7,301 nucleotides of DNA from Gammaproteobacteria bacterium (GCA_011371465.1 DRQL01000313.1:1-7301), one strand, 5' to 3'. Counted from the stretch's first letter, positions 1-6,742 are shown. A program made the numbers and translations. Notes: generated from the letters alone by a model not told the origin.

Positions 1-1049
1 CCGGCTTCACAATGGGGCAACAGGCTTTTCTGCACCTCGCGCGCCAGGTCCAGCTCGCGTTCCAGTTCGCCGGCCAGCCGGTCCCGTTCCGCCAGCGTCT
101 GCTCCAGCCGCCAGGTCAGCTCCTGGTAACTCAGGTTTTCCTCGGCCAGCCGCAGGTTGGCCTCGCGCAGTACTTCCTCGAAGGGCAACTGCTCGCCCAC
201 CCGCATACCCATGGCCGTCGCCGCCTCGGCAACGGATTCGGTCACCTGCTGCAGCAGGTAGTCACTCTGCTCCGGGCTGGCGGCGAAATGCTCGCCGAGC
301 AGTTCGCGCGCACGTTGCACGGCAACGCGCTTGTTGCCGCTGCGGTACACCGCTGCCATCCAGTCGGCGCAGGTCGCCACCTTGCACAGCCGCACGTCCT
401 GTTCATCGGCATCTTCCGGCGGACCCTCGTGGTGATACCCCATGGCCAGTGCCAGGTCCGCCGGCAGGTCCCAGCCGGTGGCCAGGGTGAGACCCACTTC
501 GTCATGGGTACACTGGAACAGCTCGATCTCCAGGTCACGACGCGTCTCGGGGGTGGCACTGGCCAGCAGTTGCCACTGGTCGACCTGCTCCGGGCGCAGA
601 TACAGCATCACCAGCAGACCGAAATCCTGCAGCAGCCCGGCGGTAAAACATTCGTCGGCATCCACACCGGCCAGGCCCGCCAGCGTGCGGGCGCTGACGG
701 CGCGCCACAGCGCATCTTCCCAGTAGGCGTCGATATCAAAACCCGGGATTGAATCCTTGCGCAGGGCGTCGCGCATGGAGATGCACAACACCAGGTTGCG
801 CAGGGCCCGGTTGCCCAGCACGGTGACCGCACGCGCGACCGATTTCACCTGGCTGACCAGCCCGAAAAAAGCGGAATTCGCCACCCGCAGCAGTTCCGCG
901 GTCAGTACCGGGTCATTGGTGACCAGTTGCGCGAGGTCGCGGCTGTCTATCCCCGACCTGGAGCAGGCCTGGACAATGCGGATGGCTTCCTTGGGCGGAG
1001 CCGGCAGGTCAGACGGCTTGACCGTATATTCGACAGCGGTTTCTTCCAT
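1..1049 (-). CDS. HDOD domain protein fused to RsbU/SpoIIE-type PP2C phosphatase (partial, 3' end outside window)
   Basis: The frame is open from an ATG at 1049 to the left edge, giving 349 visible residues with no stop. Residues about 10-235 form an HDOD domain: the stretch VTNDPVLTAELLRVANSAFF (43-62) followed by VARAVTVLGN (71-80) is typical of the family. The usual HD metal pair is replaced by Q141-D142 (GLLQDFG), although H206-H207 (YHHEGP) remain, so catalysis by this domain is unlikely. Residues about 290-340 are rich in Leu, Glu and Arg and should form a coiled coil. The coiled coil ends in LAREVQKSLLP (335-345), the classic entry motif of RsbU/SpoIIE PP2C phosphatases, which dephosphorylate STAS-domain anti-sigma antagonists; the phosphatase core lies beyond the window. 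The best Shine-Dalgarno candidate, AGGA (1067-1070), is 17 nt from the ATG, longer than ideal. The gene follows a second HDOD gene in the same direction, with a probable terminator between them. The HDOD call is firm; the phosphatase call rests on the short motif and coiled coil. Confidence 0.85.
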   Translation of the reverse strand, partial: MEETAVEYTVKPSDLPAPPKEAIRIVQACSRSGIDSRDLAQLVTNDPVLTAELLRVANSAFFGLVSQVKSVARAVTVLGNRALRNLVLCISMRDALRKDSIPGFDIDAYWEDALWRAVSARTLAGLAGVDADECFTAGLLQDFGLLVMLYLRPEQVDQWQLLASATPETRRDLEIELFQCTHDEVGLTLATGWDLPADLALAMGYHHEGPPEDADEQDVRLCKVATCADWMAAVYRSGNKRVAVQRARELLGEHFAASPEQSDYLLQQVTESVAEAATAMGMRVGEQLPFEEVLREANLRLAEENLSYQELTWRLEQTLAERDRLAGELERELDLAREVQKSLLPHCEA

Positions 1050-1078
1050 AAGCTGTTGATCGTACGTCCTGAAACGGT

Positions 1079-1116
1079 GGTTTTTGTCCTGTACCGCCAC
1101 CATAGCGGCAAAAACC
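1079..1116. repeat. Nested inverted repeat in the leader of the HDOD-phosphatase gene
   Basis: Two perfect 8-bp outer arms, GGTTTTTG (1079-1086) and CAAAAACC (1109-1116), enclose inner arms CCGC (1094-1097) and GCGG (1105-1108). The arrangement is asymmetric: the inner arm abuts the outer arm on one side but is 7 nt away on the other. It lies 30 bp upstream of the ATG at 1049 and shares its right arm with the T-tract of the terminator candidate next to it. It could be an operator, an RNA leader structure or chance. No function is assigned. Confidence 0.4.
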
Positions 1117-1133
1117 GGGCTGGCTACAGCCGG
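1110..1133 (-). terminator. Probable rho-independent terminator of the upstream HDOD gene
   Basis: Read on the minus strand, CC-GGCTG-TAGC-CAGCC-C-GG forms a 7-bp stem with one bulged C and a 4-nt loop. It is followed directly by five T residues (A's at 1110-1114 on the plus strand). It starts 45 bp after the stop codon of the complete HDOD gene (1178-1180). The stem is GC-rich but short, and the T-tract has only five bases, so termination may be partial and the downstream HDOD-phosphatase gene may receive read-through. Confidence 0.5.
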
Positions 1134-1177
1134 ATTTCAGCGAATGATCAAACAATTACGGGTTTTTTCAGCCGGGG

Positions 1178-2062
1178 CTAGATCAGCGCCTGGAGGGTAA
1201 CGGGGAATTGCTCGGCAGCCTCTTCGAAAGCGAAGAACAACTCGTCTTCCTGCAGGCCGATGATGTCGAGCATGGCCTGTGAAATCTGGATATCCGCCTT
1301 CGGGGAACCCATGAAATTCCCCTGCTCCGATTCGTTCACCAGGTGGTTGGCGAGGTACAGGATACTGGCTTCGCGCTGCGACACCTGGGCCCGCTGCGGC
1401 TCGTGGTGCCAGGCCACGGCATCGACCAGTTCCTCGGGCAGCTGCCACTGGTCCATGAGATAACCCGCCACGCTGGCGTGACTGAACTCGAACTGCTCCA
1501 GCTCGGCCTGGTACAGCACTTCCTCGTCACCATCCGCCATGAGCAGGATATCGCGCATGGCTTCAGGGCGCTGGTGATACAGGATAATACTACCGATATC
1601 GTGCATCAGCCCGGCGACGAACAACCGCTCCGGGTGCAGGATATTGGCACGCACCGCCAGCGACCTCGCCAGCAGGCCGGTATATACACTGTGGCGCCAG
1701 AAGGTCTCCATCTTCACCAGTTCGTTGGGTATGGTGTTGAAGGTCTTGACGGCCGAGATCGACAGCACCAGCTGGTACAGCTCGGCATTGCCGATCACCG
1801 TCACGGCGCGGGAGACCGTGTCGACCTTGCGACTGAAATTGTAGAACGAGCTGTTTGCCATGCGCAGCAGGCGCGCGGTCAGGTTCGGGTCGACGTTGAC
1901 GATCGCGGAAATTTCCTTTGCCCCGCTGGTCGGTGAATGGATCATTTCGAACAGGCGCAGGCACACGTCGGGGGGCGACACCAGGCCTTCCACGTCTCCC
2001 AGCAGTTCGACGACGGAAGCCTGTCCGGCTTCACCTTTCCGATGCACATTTTGACTGGTCAT
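1178..2062 (-). CDS. HDOD domain signalling protein
   Basis: This is a complete 294-residue protein from an ATG at 2062 to a TAG at 1178-1180. A single HDOD domain fills residues about 18-245, with the family-typical block NVDPNLTARLLRMANSSFYN (56-75) and SRAVTVIGN (84-92). Unlike many HDOD proteins it keeps much of the HD-superfamily metal ligand set: H124 (FWRHSV), H154-D155 (GLMHDIG), H195 (FSHAS) and H219-H220 (WHHEP). The last acidic ligand position looks like N239 (YLANHLV), so hydrolase activity is doubtful but metal binding is possible. Residues 250-294 form an acidic, Phe-rich tail with no recognised domain. There is no signal peptide or membrane helix, so it is cytoplasmic. HDOD proteins are known as regulators of motility, stress and second-messenger signalling; the specific pathway here cannot be read from the sequence. 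The Shine-Dalgarno sequence is weak (GCGGA region). It is paralogous to the HDOD-phosphatase downstream, and its start faces the divergent DUF1631 gene. Confidence 0.93.
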   Translation of the reverse strand: MTSQNVHRKGEAGQASVVELLGDVEGLVSPPDVCLRLFEMIHSPTSGAKEISAIVNVDPNLTARLLRMANSSFYNFSRKVDTVSRAVTVIGNAELYQLVLSISAVKTFNTIPNELVKMETFWRHSVYTGLLARSLAVRANILHPERLFVAGLMHDIGSIILYHQRPEAMRDILLMADGDEEVLYQAELEQFEFSHASVAGYLMDQWQLPEELVDAVAWHHEPQRAQVSQREASILYLANHLVNESEQGNFMGSPKADIQISQAMLDIIGLQEDELFFAFEEAAEQFPVTLQALI

Positions 2063-2229
2063 AGACTGAGTTATCCGCTGTTCCTGGCCCGTTTAACGAC
2101 CCCGGAGAAGCAAACTGGAGAATACAGCAGCGCATTTTGCCGACCCCGTCACATAACCGGAAATCCGGCTGTGCTATCTATACATCCAGTCGCTACACAG
2201 TTATCAGCAGTACAGACCAGGGGACCGAC
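2063..2229. promoter_or_regulatory. Divergent intergenic region between the HDOD and DUF1631 genes
   Basis: This 167-bp gap separates two start codons facing away from each other, so it should hold promoters for both genes. It is more AT-rich than its neighbours. The best plus-strand candidate is an extended -10-like TGCTATCTA (2172-2180), but it matches the consensus poorly and has no convincing -35. No good minus-strand promoter was seen. A near-palindrome, CCGGAAATCCGG (2157-2168; 5-bp arms around AA), lies just upstream of the -10-like element and could be an operator. These element assignments are weak; the regulatory role follows mainly from gene orientation. Confidence 0.35.
2219..2224 (+). 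promoter_or_regulatory. Shine-Dalgarno site that sets the DUF1631 start
   Basis: AGGGGA lies 5 nt before the ATG at 2230. The longer in-frame start at 2137 has no comparable site, and the 31 residues it would add (Ser/Thr/Cys-rich, no domain character) fall inside the intergenic region. The ATG at 2230 is therefore preferred. Confidence 0.75.
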
Positions 2230-4512
2230 ATGTCAAAGACCGTGCAACAGAATATAGTCAACCTGGAAGATTACGGACAGCTGCGCCGCAGCCTGGGCAA
2301 CGGCGCCGGCACCAAGGCCCTGCGCAGCACGCGTGACCTGGCCACCGCAAAGCTCAAACACCATATCGACCGCATGATGGAAAAGGTGGACGACGCCCTG
2401 TTCGCGCGCGCCGAAAAGGCCGAGAACAACATGAACCAGACCCAGTACTTCGATGCCATGCGCGAGCTGCGCATTATCCGCAAGGACATCGAAGAGGATT
2501 TCCTGAGCGGCTTCGAAAGCCGTTTCAACCAGGGTGTTCCGCGGCAGACCAGCAGTTCCGACAGTTTCAACCTCAGCCTGGATGACAACGACGGTGGCCT
2601 GGGACTGGTCGACAAAAAAGACCTGGAAGAAGAGCTGGCCATATCCAACATGGTCAACAAGGTCCGCAATGCCAGCAAACAGGCCCTGTATGCACTGGAC
2701 AAGCGCATCGGGCTGCTGATCAACGACCCGGACCTGGACCACTGGCAGAATCCGCTCGGACCGGAATCGATCTGTGACGCTTTCCATGAAGCGGCCCGGC
2801 GTATCGAGACCGGTCTGGAAATCCGCCTGGTGATTTTCAAACTGTTCGACCAGCACGTCATCAACCACCTGGGGGAACTCTACAAGGAGGTCAACAGCAA
2901 CCTGGTGTCCATGGGTGTGCTGCCGGAGATCAAGACCACTATCCGGCGCAATCCCAACCCTGCGGGCGGCGCGTACGCCCCGGCGCCCGGCACAGCGGCG
3001 CCTGGCGGAGAACCCCCGCAGGGCGGCCAGCAAGGCGGTTACCCGCCGGCTGCACCACCGGCCAACGGCGGCCTGGCCGGCGCCGCGTACGGCACCGGCG
3101 TGTACAGCAACGGCGGCTACCAGGGCGCCGCAGCGGGCAGTCCCATCAGTGCACTGACCCTGCTGCAACACGGCAGTGTGCCGGCACCGGGCAACGAGGC
3201 GGGCGGCGAAGGCTTCGCGGTCAACCCGACCGACCTGGCTTCCGGACAGGTCAATATCCTGCACAGCCTGCGCAATTCCTCGCTGGCCGAGGGCCTGGGC
3301 AAGGGCGGCGACATGACCATCGACATCGTCGCCATGCTGTTCGACTACATTCTCGATGACAAGAACATCCAGGACGCCATGCGCGCCCTGATCGGCCGGC
3401 TGCAGATACCGCTGCTCAAGGTGGCGCTGCTGGACAACGCCTTCTTCACACGCAAATCCCACCCCGCCCGGCGCCTGCTCAACCGCCTGGCCAGCACTGC
3501 AGTGGACTGGGAGGAAGAGGACGGCAACCAGGACCCGCTGTACCTGAAAATACAGAGTATCGTGCAAACCATCCTGGACGAGTTCGATGACGACATCGGC
3601 CTGTTCGAAACCCTGCTGGCGGATCTCGAGGATTTCCTCAGCCAGGAAGAAAAACAGGCCGAAATCCGCGCCGAGCGGTCGGCCAGGATCATGGAGGGCA
3701 AGGAACGGCTGGACGAGGCCAAGTCCACCACGCTGGAGGAAATCGAACCCCGCATCAGCGATGAGCAGAACCTCGATTTCATACGTGATTTCGTCACCAC
3801 GCACTGGAAGAACCTGCTGTTCATCACCTGCGCCCGCCAGGGCAAGGACAGCACTGCATGGAAAAACGCGGTGGCGACCATGGATGACCTGATCTGGAGC
3901 GTCAAACCCAAGCACACGCGCGAAGACCGGCAGAAACTGGTCAGCATGCAACCGGGACTGCTGACCCGACTGCGTGAAGGCATGGAGCGGCTGTCCATTC
4001 CCGCCACGGAACGCGACGACTTCATTGCCATGCTGATACGCGCCCATGGACGCACTGCGATCAACACGCCGGACGCTGACGTCGCCGCTACCCCGCCAAC
4101 GCAGGACGACCACACCGACAGCACGGTGAACGAGGCAGGGGACGCCGGGGCACCGCACTCTGAAGACGACACAGCCGACGAGCAAAAGGCAAAACCGCCG
4201 GCAAAGAAAATCGTCGCGCAACCGGCCCCGGAGATCAATGACGACTTCACCGCCAGGGCGCGCCAGCTGACTACCGGCACCTGGGTGGAATTCAGCGGCA
4301 GCGATGGCCAGCGTCAGCGTGCGAAACTCAGCTGGATCAGCCCGATCACCAACACCTACCTGTTCACCGACCGCAAGGGACTCAAGGCCGGCAACTACAG
4401 CCTGGAGGAGTTTGCCCTGTTACTGCGCTGCGCACGCGCGCGGATACTCGACAGCGCCCCCCTGATGGACCGGGCGGTCAGCACGGTGTTCGAGGAATAC
4501 CAGAAGCACTGA
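2230..4512 (+). CDS. DUF1631 family protein
   Basis: This is a 760-residue protein from the ATG at 2230 to a TGA at 4510-4512. It resembles the DUF1631 family of proteobacteria, large cytoplasmic proteins of unknown function (a few database copies carry an unsupported thymidine phosphorylase label). Recognition rests on the central block RLQIPLLKVALLDNAFF (390-406) with HPARRLLN (411-418) and on the C-terminal block GTWVEF...AKLSWISP...YLFTDRKG (683-717). An N-terminal helical region (1-240) leads into a Gly/Ala/Pro-rich linker (about 243-305). A helical core (310-610) contains a charged, probably coiled-coil stretch (470-505). An acidic, Ala/Thr/Pro-rich linker (612-668) joins a compact C-terminal domain (675-760). 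That domain looks like a small beta-barrel resembling PilZ, but without the canonical RxxxR and DxSxxG motifs, so c-di-GMP binding is not supported. No signal peptide or membrane helix is seen. It converges on the vWA operon with 15 bp between stops and no obvious terminator. Confidence 0.88.
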   Translation: MSKTVQQNIVNLEDYGQLRRSLGNGAGTKALRSTRDLATAKLKHHIDRMMEKVDDALFARAEKAENNMNQTQYFDAMRELRIIRKDIEEDFLSGFESRFNQGVPRQTSSSDSFNLSLDDNDGGLGLVDKKDLEEELAISNMVNKVRNASKQALYALDKRIGLLINDPDLDHWQNPLGPESICDAFHEAARRIETGLEIRLVIFKLFDQHVINHLGELYKEVNSNLVSMGVLPEIKTTIRRNPNPAGGAYAPAPGTAAPGGEPPQGGQQGGYPPAAPPANGGLAGAAYGTGVYSNGGYQGAAAGSPISALTLLQHGSVPAPGNEAGGEGFAVNPTDLASGQVNILHSLRNSSLAEGLGKGGDMTIDIVAMLFDYILDDKNIQDAMRALIGRLQIPLLKVALLDNAFFTRKSHPARRLLNRLASTAVDWEEEDGNQDPLYLKIQSIVQTILDEFDDDIGLFETLLADLEDFLSQEEKQAEIRAERSARIMEGKERLDEAKSTTLEEIEPRISDEQNLDFIRDFVTTHWKNLLFITCARQGKDSTAWKNAVATMDDLIWSVKPKHTREDRQKLVSMQPGLLTRLREGMERLSIPATERDDFIAMLIRAHGRTAINTPDADVAATPPTQDDHTDSTVNEAGDAGAPHSEDDTADEQKAKPPAKKIVAQPAPEINDDFTARARQLTTGTWVEFSGSDGQRQRAKLSWISPITNTYLFTDRKGLKAGNYSLEEFALLLRCARARILDSAPLMDRAVSTVFEEYQKH

Positions 4513-4527
4513 TCAACCGGGGACCCG

Positions 4528-5529
4528 TCACGGCCGGGTGCTGTTGAGCCCGACAAAACTGCCGCTGTTGTCTTCCGCCAGCTTGCGCATCAGCGCGGCA
4601 AAACGCACCGTGTTGACGGGCAGGCCGCCCTGCGCAAAGATTACCGGGAAGCCGATGGCATGGATGCGTACCCGCCGTTTACCGGAACGATCGGCACGGT
4701 TCAGCTGATCAACCGTATCGATCACCGCCTGGATCGAACCGCGCGCGAAGTCATCCCCGAACACGTACAGGCTGATACGCTTGCCGCTGCTGTGGAAACG
4801 CCGGATGGCTGCCTCGATACCTTCCACGGGACTGGAATTGGAAAACGGCTGCCAGCCGGCAAGCCGCTTGACGATCGCCTTGCGCCGCGCCGGGGTATCC
4901 TGTATCCAGCGCCCTTTATACTGGGAGAACAGGTAGTCGCCCATGTCGTTCATGACCTGGATACCCTTGACCTGCGGGTAGATATCCAGCACTTCCTTCA
5001 CCTTCTTCAGCACCAGCGGCCAGGCGTTCTGCTGCATGGAGCCGGAGGTGTCGATGATGAAAATGATGTATTCACTGTCCACCGGCACACCGCCGATGCG
5101 TGCATCGCGGCGCCGGAAATCCGCCCCCAGCAGGCGCCGCATCTCCGCGGAAAGCTGCTGTTTCACGGTAGCCAGCTGCCCGGCAATGATGCGCTGTGCC
5201 TCGTACTCCTTGCGGGTCGCGTCGTACTGGCCGCGCAGAGAGGACCGATCTCCCTTCAGCCGCGCGAGTTTTTCCCGGCTCCGGGAAAGCTGCTGCTGCA
5301 CGTTCTCTACATCACGGTTCAGCACGCTGGTCTCGCCACGCAACCGGAACCGCTCCTGTTCCAGTCGCTGCACCAGCCCGGTGAGGTCGACCGCCAGCTT
5401 TTCGATCACCCGCGGTTCGGCAATCTTGATAATCACCAGCAGCAAGATGATGGCCCCAAACCCACAGGACACCACGTCCAGGAAGGACAGGTTGAAAATA
5501 TCGATCGGGCGCCGGCTGCGACGGGTCAC
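4528..5529 (-). CDS. ExbD/TolR-like membrane anchor fused to a coiled coil and vWA domain (variant MIDAS)
   Basis: This is a 333-residue protein from a GTG at 5529 to a TGA at 4528-4530. The basic N-terminus (MTRRSRR) precedes one membrane helix (about 16-35) starting FNLSFLDVVSCGFGA, in which D18 sits where ExbD/TolR carry their ion-coupling Asp. Positive-inside charge predicts N-in, C-out topology. A charged coiled coil (about 45-130) follows, then a vWA domain (153-333). DTSGS at 160-164 is the first MIDAS metal motif. The later ligands are less canonical: S232/S233 occupy the usual Thr region, and GDD at 258-260 replaces the usual TDG. vWA domains bind protein partners through a divalent metal. 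The gene overlaps its upstream neighbour by 4 bp (GTGA), implying translational coupling and co-expression, and shares that neighbour's architecture, so the two probably arose by duplication. The exact function is unknown; a role as the ExbD-like half of an ion-driven complex is inferred from the helix and the TolQ-like gene in the operon. Confidence 0.88.
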   Translation of the reverse strand: MTRRSRRPIDIFNLSFLDVVSCGFGAIILLLVIIKIAEPRVIEKLAVDLTGLVQRLEQERFRLRGETSVLNRDVENVQQQLSRSREKLARLKGDRSSLRGQYDATRKEYEAQRIIAGQLATVKQQLSAEMRRLLGADFRRRDARIGGVPVDSEYIIFIIDTSGSMQQNAWPLVLKKVKEVLDIYPQVKGIQVMNDMGDYLFSQYKGRWIQDTPARRKAIVKRLAGWQPFSNSSPVEGIEAAIRRFHSSGKRISLYVFGDDFARGSIQAVIDTVDQLNRADRSGKRRVRIHAIGFPVIFAQGGLPVNTVRFAALMRKLAEDNSGSFVGLNSTRP

Positions 5530-6617
5530 GGCCAGTCCCTCGCCGGCGTAATAAAGGAACCCTGCGTATCGATCGCCAGCTTCCAGTAGGCCGCCGCCGC
5601 CCAGGCATCGCCTTCCATCGGCAGAAGCAGGGTATTGACCGGGATACCGGCCGGCAGGTTGCGTACCGCCGCGCTGAAATGTTCCAGGCGTTGCTCGGGG
5701 GAGACCGTGGTCCGTTTGGGCCGGTTACGGCCCTGGGTGGGCAGGCCATCGGTGACCAGCAGGATGTTGTCCGGTGCGGGCGAAAGCTTCCTGGCCACTG
5801 CAAACGCCCGGTACAGGCTGGTCCCCTCCTCCGGCACCTGTTTGCGCAGGGCGTTGAGCACACCCTCCACCTCTGCGCTGCTGCCCGCCTTCAGCCAGCG
5901 ATCCTTGCCCGTCGCCAGTACCGGGCGCGCACGGGTATTGAAAACGTAGAGCTGGAAGGAAGCACTGGCCGGCAGGTTGCTGACCAGCCATTCGGCCGTC
6001 GCCAGCGTGCGTTTCCACTTGGGTGCCGTGCGTTTCTGCGCCGGGTCCATGTTGCGCCGCCGCACCACGTTGACGATGGTTTCATCCAGCATGCTGGCGG
6101 ACGCATCGACCAGGATCAGGATACGCTTGCCGCCTACCTTTAAACCGGTCAGGTACTGGCGGTCCCCGTCGCCGGTTACCCGGTGCACCCGGGCACCCTG
6201 CTCACCGGCTTCCGGCGCCTGCAGGCCCAGGCGCTTCTTTTTACGGTCCAGGCTTTTGAGATCGGACGTAAGCTGGTTGACGTGTGCCCGGTTGGCCTGC
6301 GTTTCCTTTGCCATCCTGGCGATCTCGATCTTCAGTTCGCGGATGTCCTCTATCACCCGCTCGGTCGCTCCCTGGGTGGCCTGTAGTTCCGTGTCGGCCG
6401 CCTCCAGACTATTGCGCAACGTCACCTGCCGGTCTTCACCGACCAGCACTTCCTGTTCCAGCTTCACCACTTCGGAACGCAGGTCGGCGAAGCGCTCGCT
6501 GCGCGCCTTGACGGTATCGTGGTTGAGGATCAGGACCAGCAACACCACGGCACCAAAACCACAGAACATGATGTCGAGGAAGGACAGCGAAAAGGCGGAA
6601 ACGGGGCGGCGTTTCAT
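5526..6617 (-). CDS. ExbD/TolR-like membrane anchor fused to a coiled coil and vWA domain (canonical MIDAS)
   Basis: This is a 363-residue protein from an ATG at 6617 to a TGA at 5526-5528. A basic start (MKRRP) leads into one membrane helix (about 13-31) beginning FSLSFLDIMFCGFGA. D15 aligns with the ion-coupling Asp of ExbD/TolR, whose helix begins with a similar F-I-D-V-M pattern. A long coiled coil (about 38-128) follows. The vWA domain (about 163-363) carries a full MIDAS set: DASAS (171-175), T266 (EEGTSL) and D290 (LLVTDGLPT). The domain should lie in the periplasm. The ATG has no clear Shine-Dalgarno site; the start is chosen because the membrane helix begins at once and the frame upstream, open only to a stop at 6696-6698, offers no better start. 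The gene follows the TolQ-like gene by 125 bp, a gap holding a REP-like palindrome, and overlaps the next vWA gene by 4 bp. The vWA call is firm; the ExbD-like role is inference. Confidence 0.9.
   Translation of the reverse strand: MKRRPVSAFSLSFLDIMFCGFGAVVLLVLILNHDTVKARSERFADLRSEVVKLEQEVLVGEDRQVTLRNSLEAADTELQATQGATERVIEDIRELKIEIARMAKETQANRAHVNQLTSDLKSLDRKKKRLGLQAPEAGEQGARVHRVTGDGDRQYLTGLKVGGKRILILVDASASMLDETIVNVVRRRNMDPAQKRTAPKWKRTLATAEWLVSNLPASASFQLYVFNTRARPVLATGKDRWLKAGSSAEVEGVLNALRKQVPEEGTSLYRAFAVARKLSPAPDNILLVTDGLPTQGRNRPKRTTVSPEQRLEHFSAAVRNLPAGIPVNTLLLPMEGDAWAAAAYWKLAIDTQGSFITPARDWP
5536..5540 (-). promoter_or_regulatory. Shine-Dalgarno site that sets the GTG start of the second vWA gene
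   Basis: On the minus strand AGGGA lies 6 nt before the GTG at 5529, inside the end of the upstream vWA gene. It supports a GTG start and the GTGA stop-start overlap (5526-5529) over any later start, and would allow efficient coupled translation of the two vWA proteins. Confidence 0.7.
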
Positions 6618-6670
6618 GGGCTTGTGTGCGGGCTGCGGGAGCGGTAATCCGGCCCTGGTGGCAGACGGAA

Positions 6671-6701
6671 GGATTCGCGCCGGAGGGCGGCGCTCCTACG
6701 G
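6671..6701 (-). repeat. REP-like palindromic element
   Basis: Read on the minus strand, the element starts with GTAGGAG, then 6-bp arms CGGCGC/GCGCCG (plus-strand positions 6688-6693 and 6677-6682) close a 5-nt loop, followed by GAATCC. A GTAG tag ahead of a GC-rich palindrome is the hallmark of REP sequences in Pseudomonas and related gammaproteobacteria, which are mobilised by RAYT transposases. Only one copy is visible here, so the assignment rests on form. As a hairpin in the mRNA between the TolQ-like and vWA genes it could stabilise the upstream message or damp expression of the downstream genes. It has no T-tract and is not a standard terminator. Confidence 0.6.
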
Positions 6702-6742
6702 GGTATCGTTTCCGGCCGGTGTGAAGGAGAACGCGGCACGAT

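Noticed and set aside
12..752. A 246-codon plus-strand open frame at the left edge
   Set aside because: It is His/Gln/Leu-rich and without domain character; the minus strand here encodes the HDOD-phosphatase protein with family motifs throughout.
1126..2172. A 13-nt sequence (GAAATCCGGCTGT) shared by the two intergenic regions, minus strand at 1126-1138 and plus strand at 2160-2172
   Set aside because: About one such match is expected by chance in a window of this size, and the two sites differ in context (terminator stem versus promoter gap).
2137..2229. Upstream ATG extension of the DUF1631 gene
   Set aside because: It adds 31 residues without domain character and lacks a Shine-Dalgarno site, while the ATG at 2230 has AGGGGA at ideal spacing.
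2233..4221. A 662-codon minus-strand open frame opposite the DUF1631 gene
   Set aside because: The plus strand encodes a recognisable conserved protein with a good Shine-Dalgarno site. The antisense frame has no domain character and is a by-product of high GC content and codon bias.
4660..5589. A 309-codon plus-strand open frame opposite the vWA genes
   Set aside because: It spans the junction of two clear minus-strand vWA genes and contains no recognisable motif.
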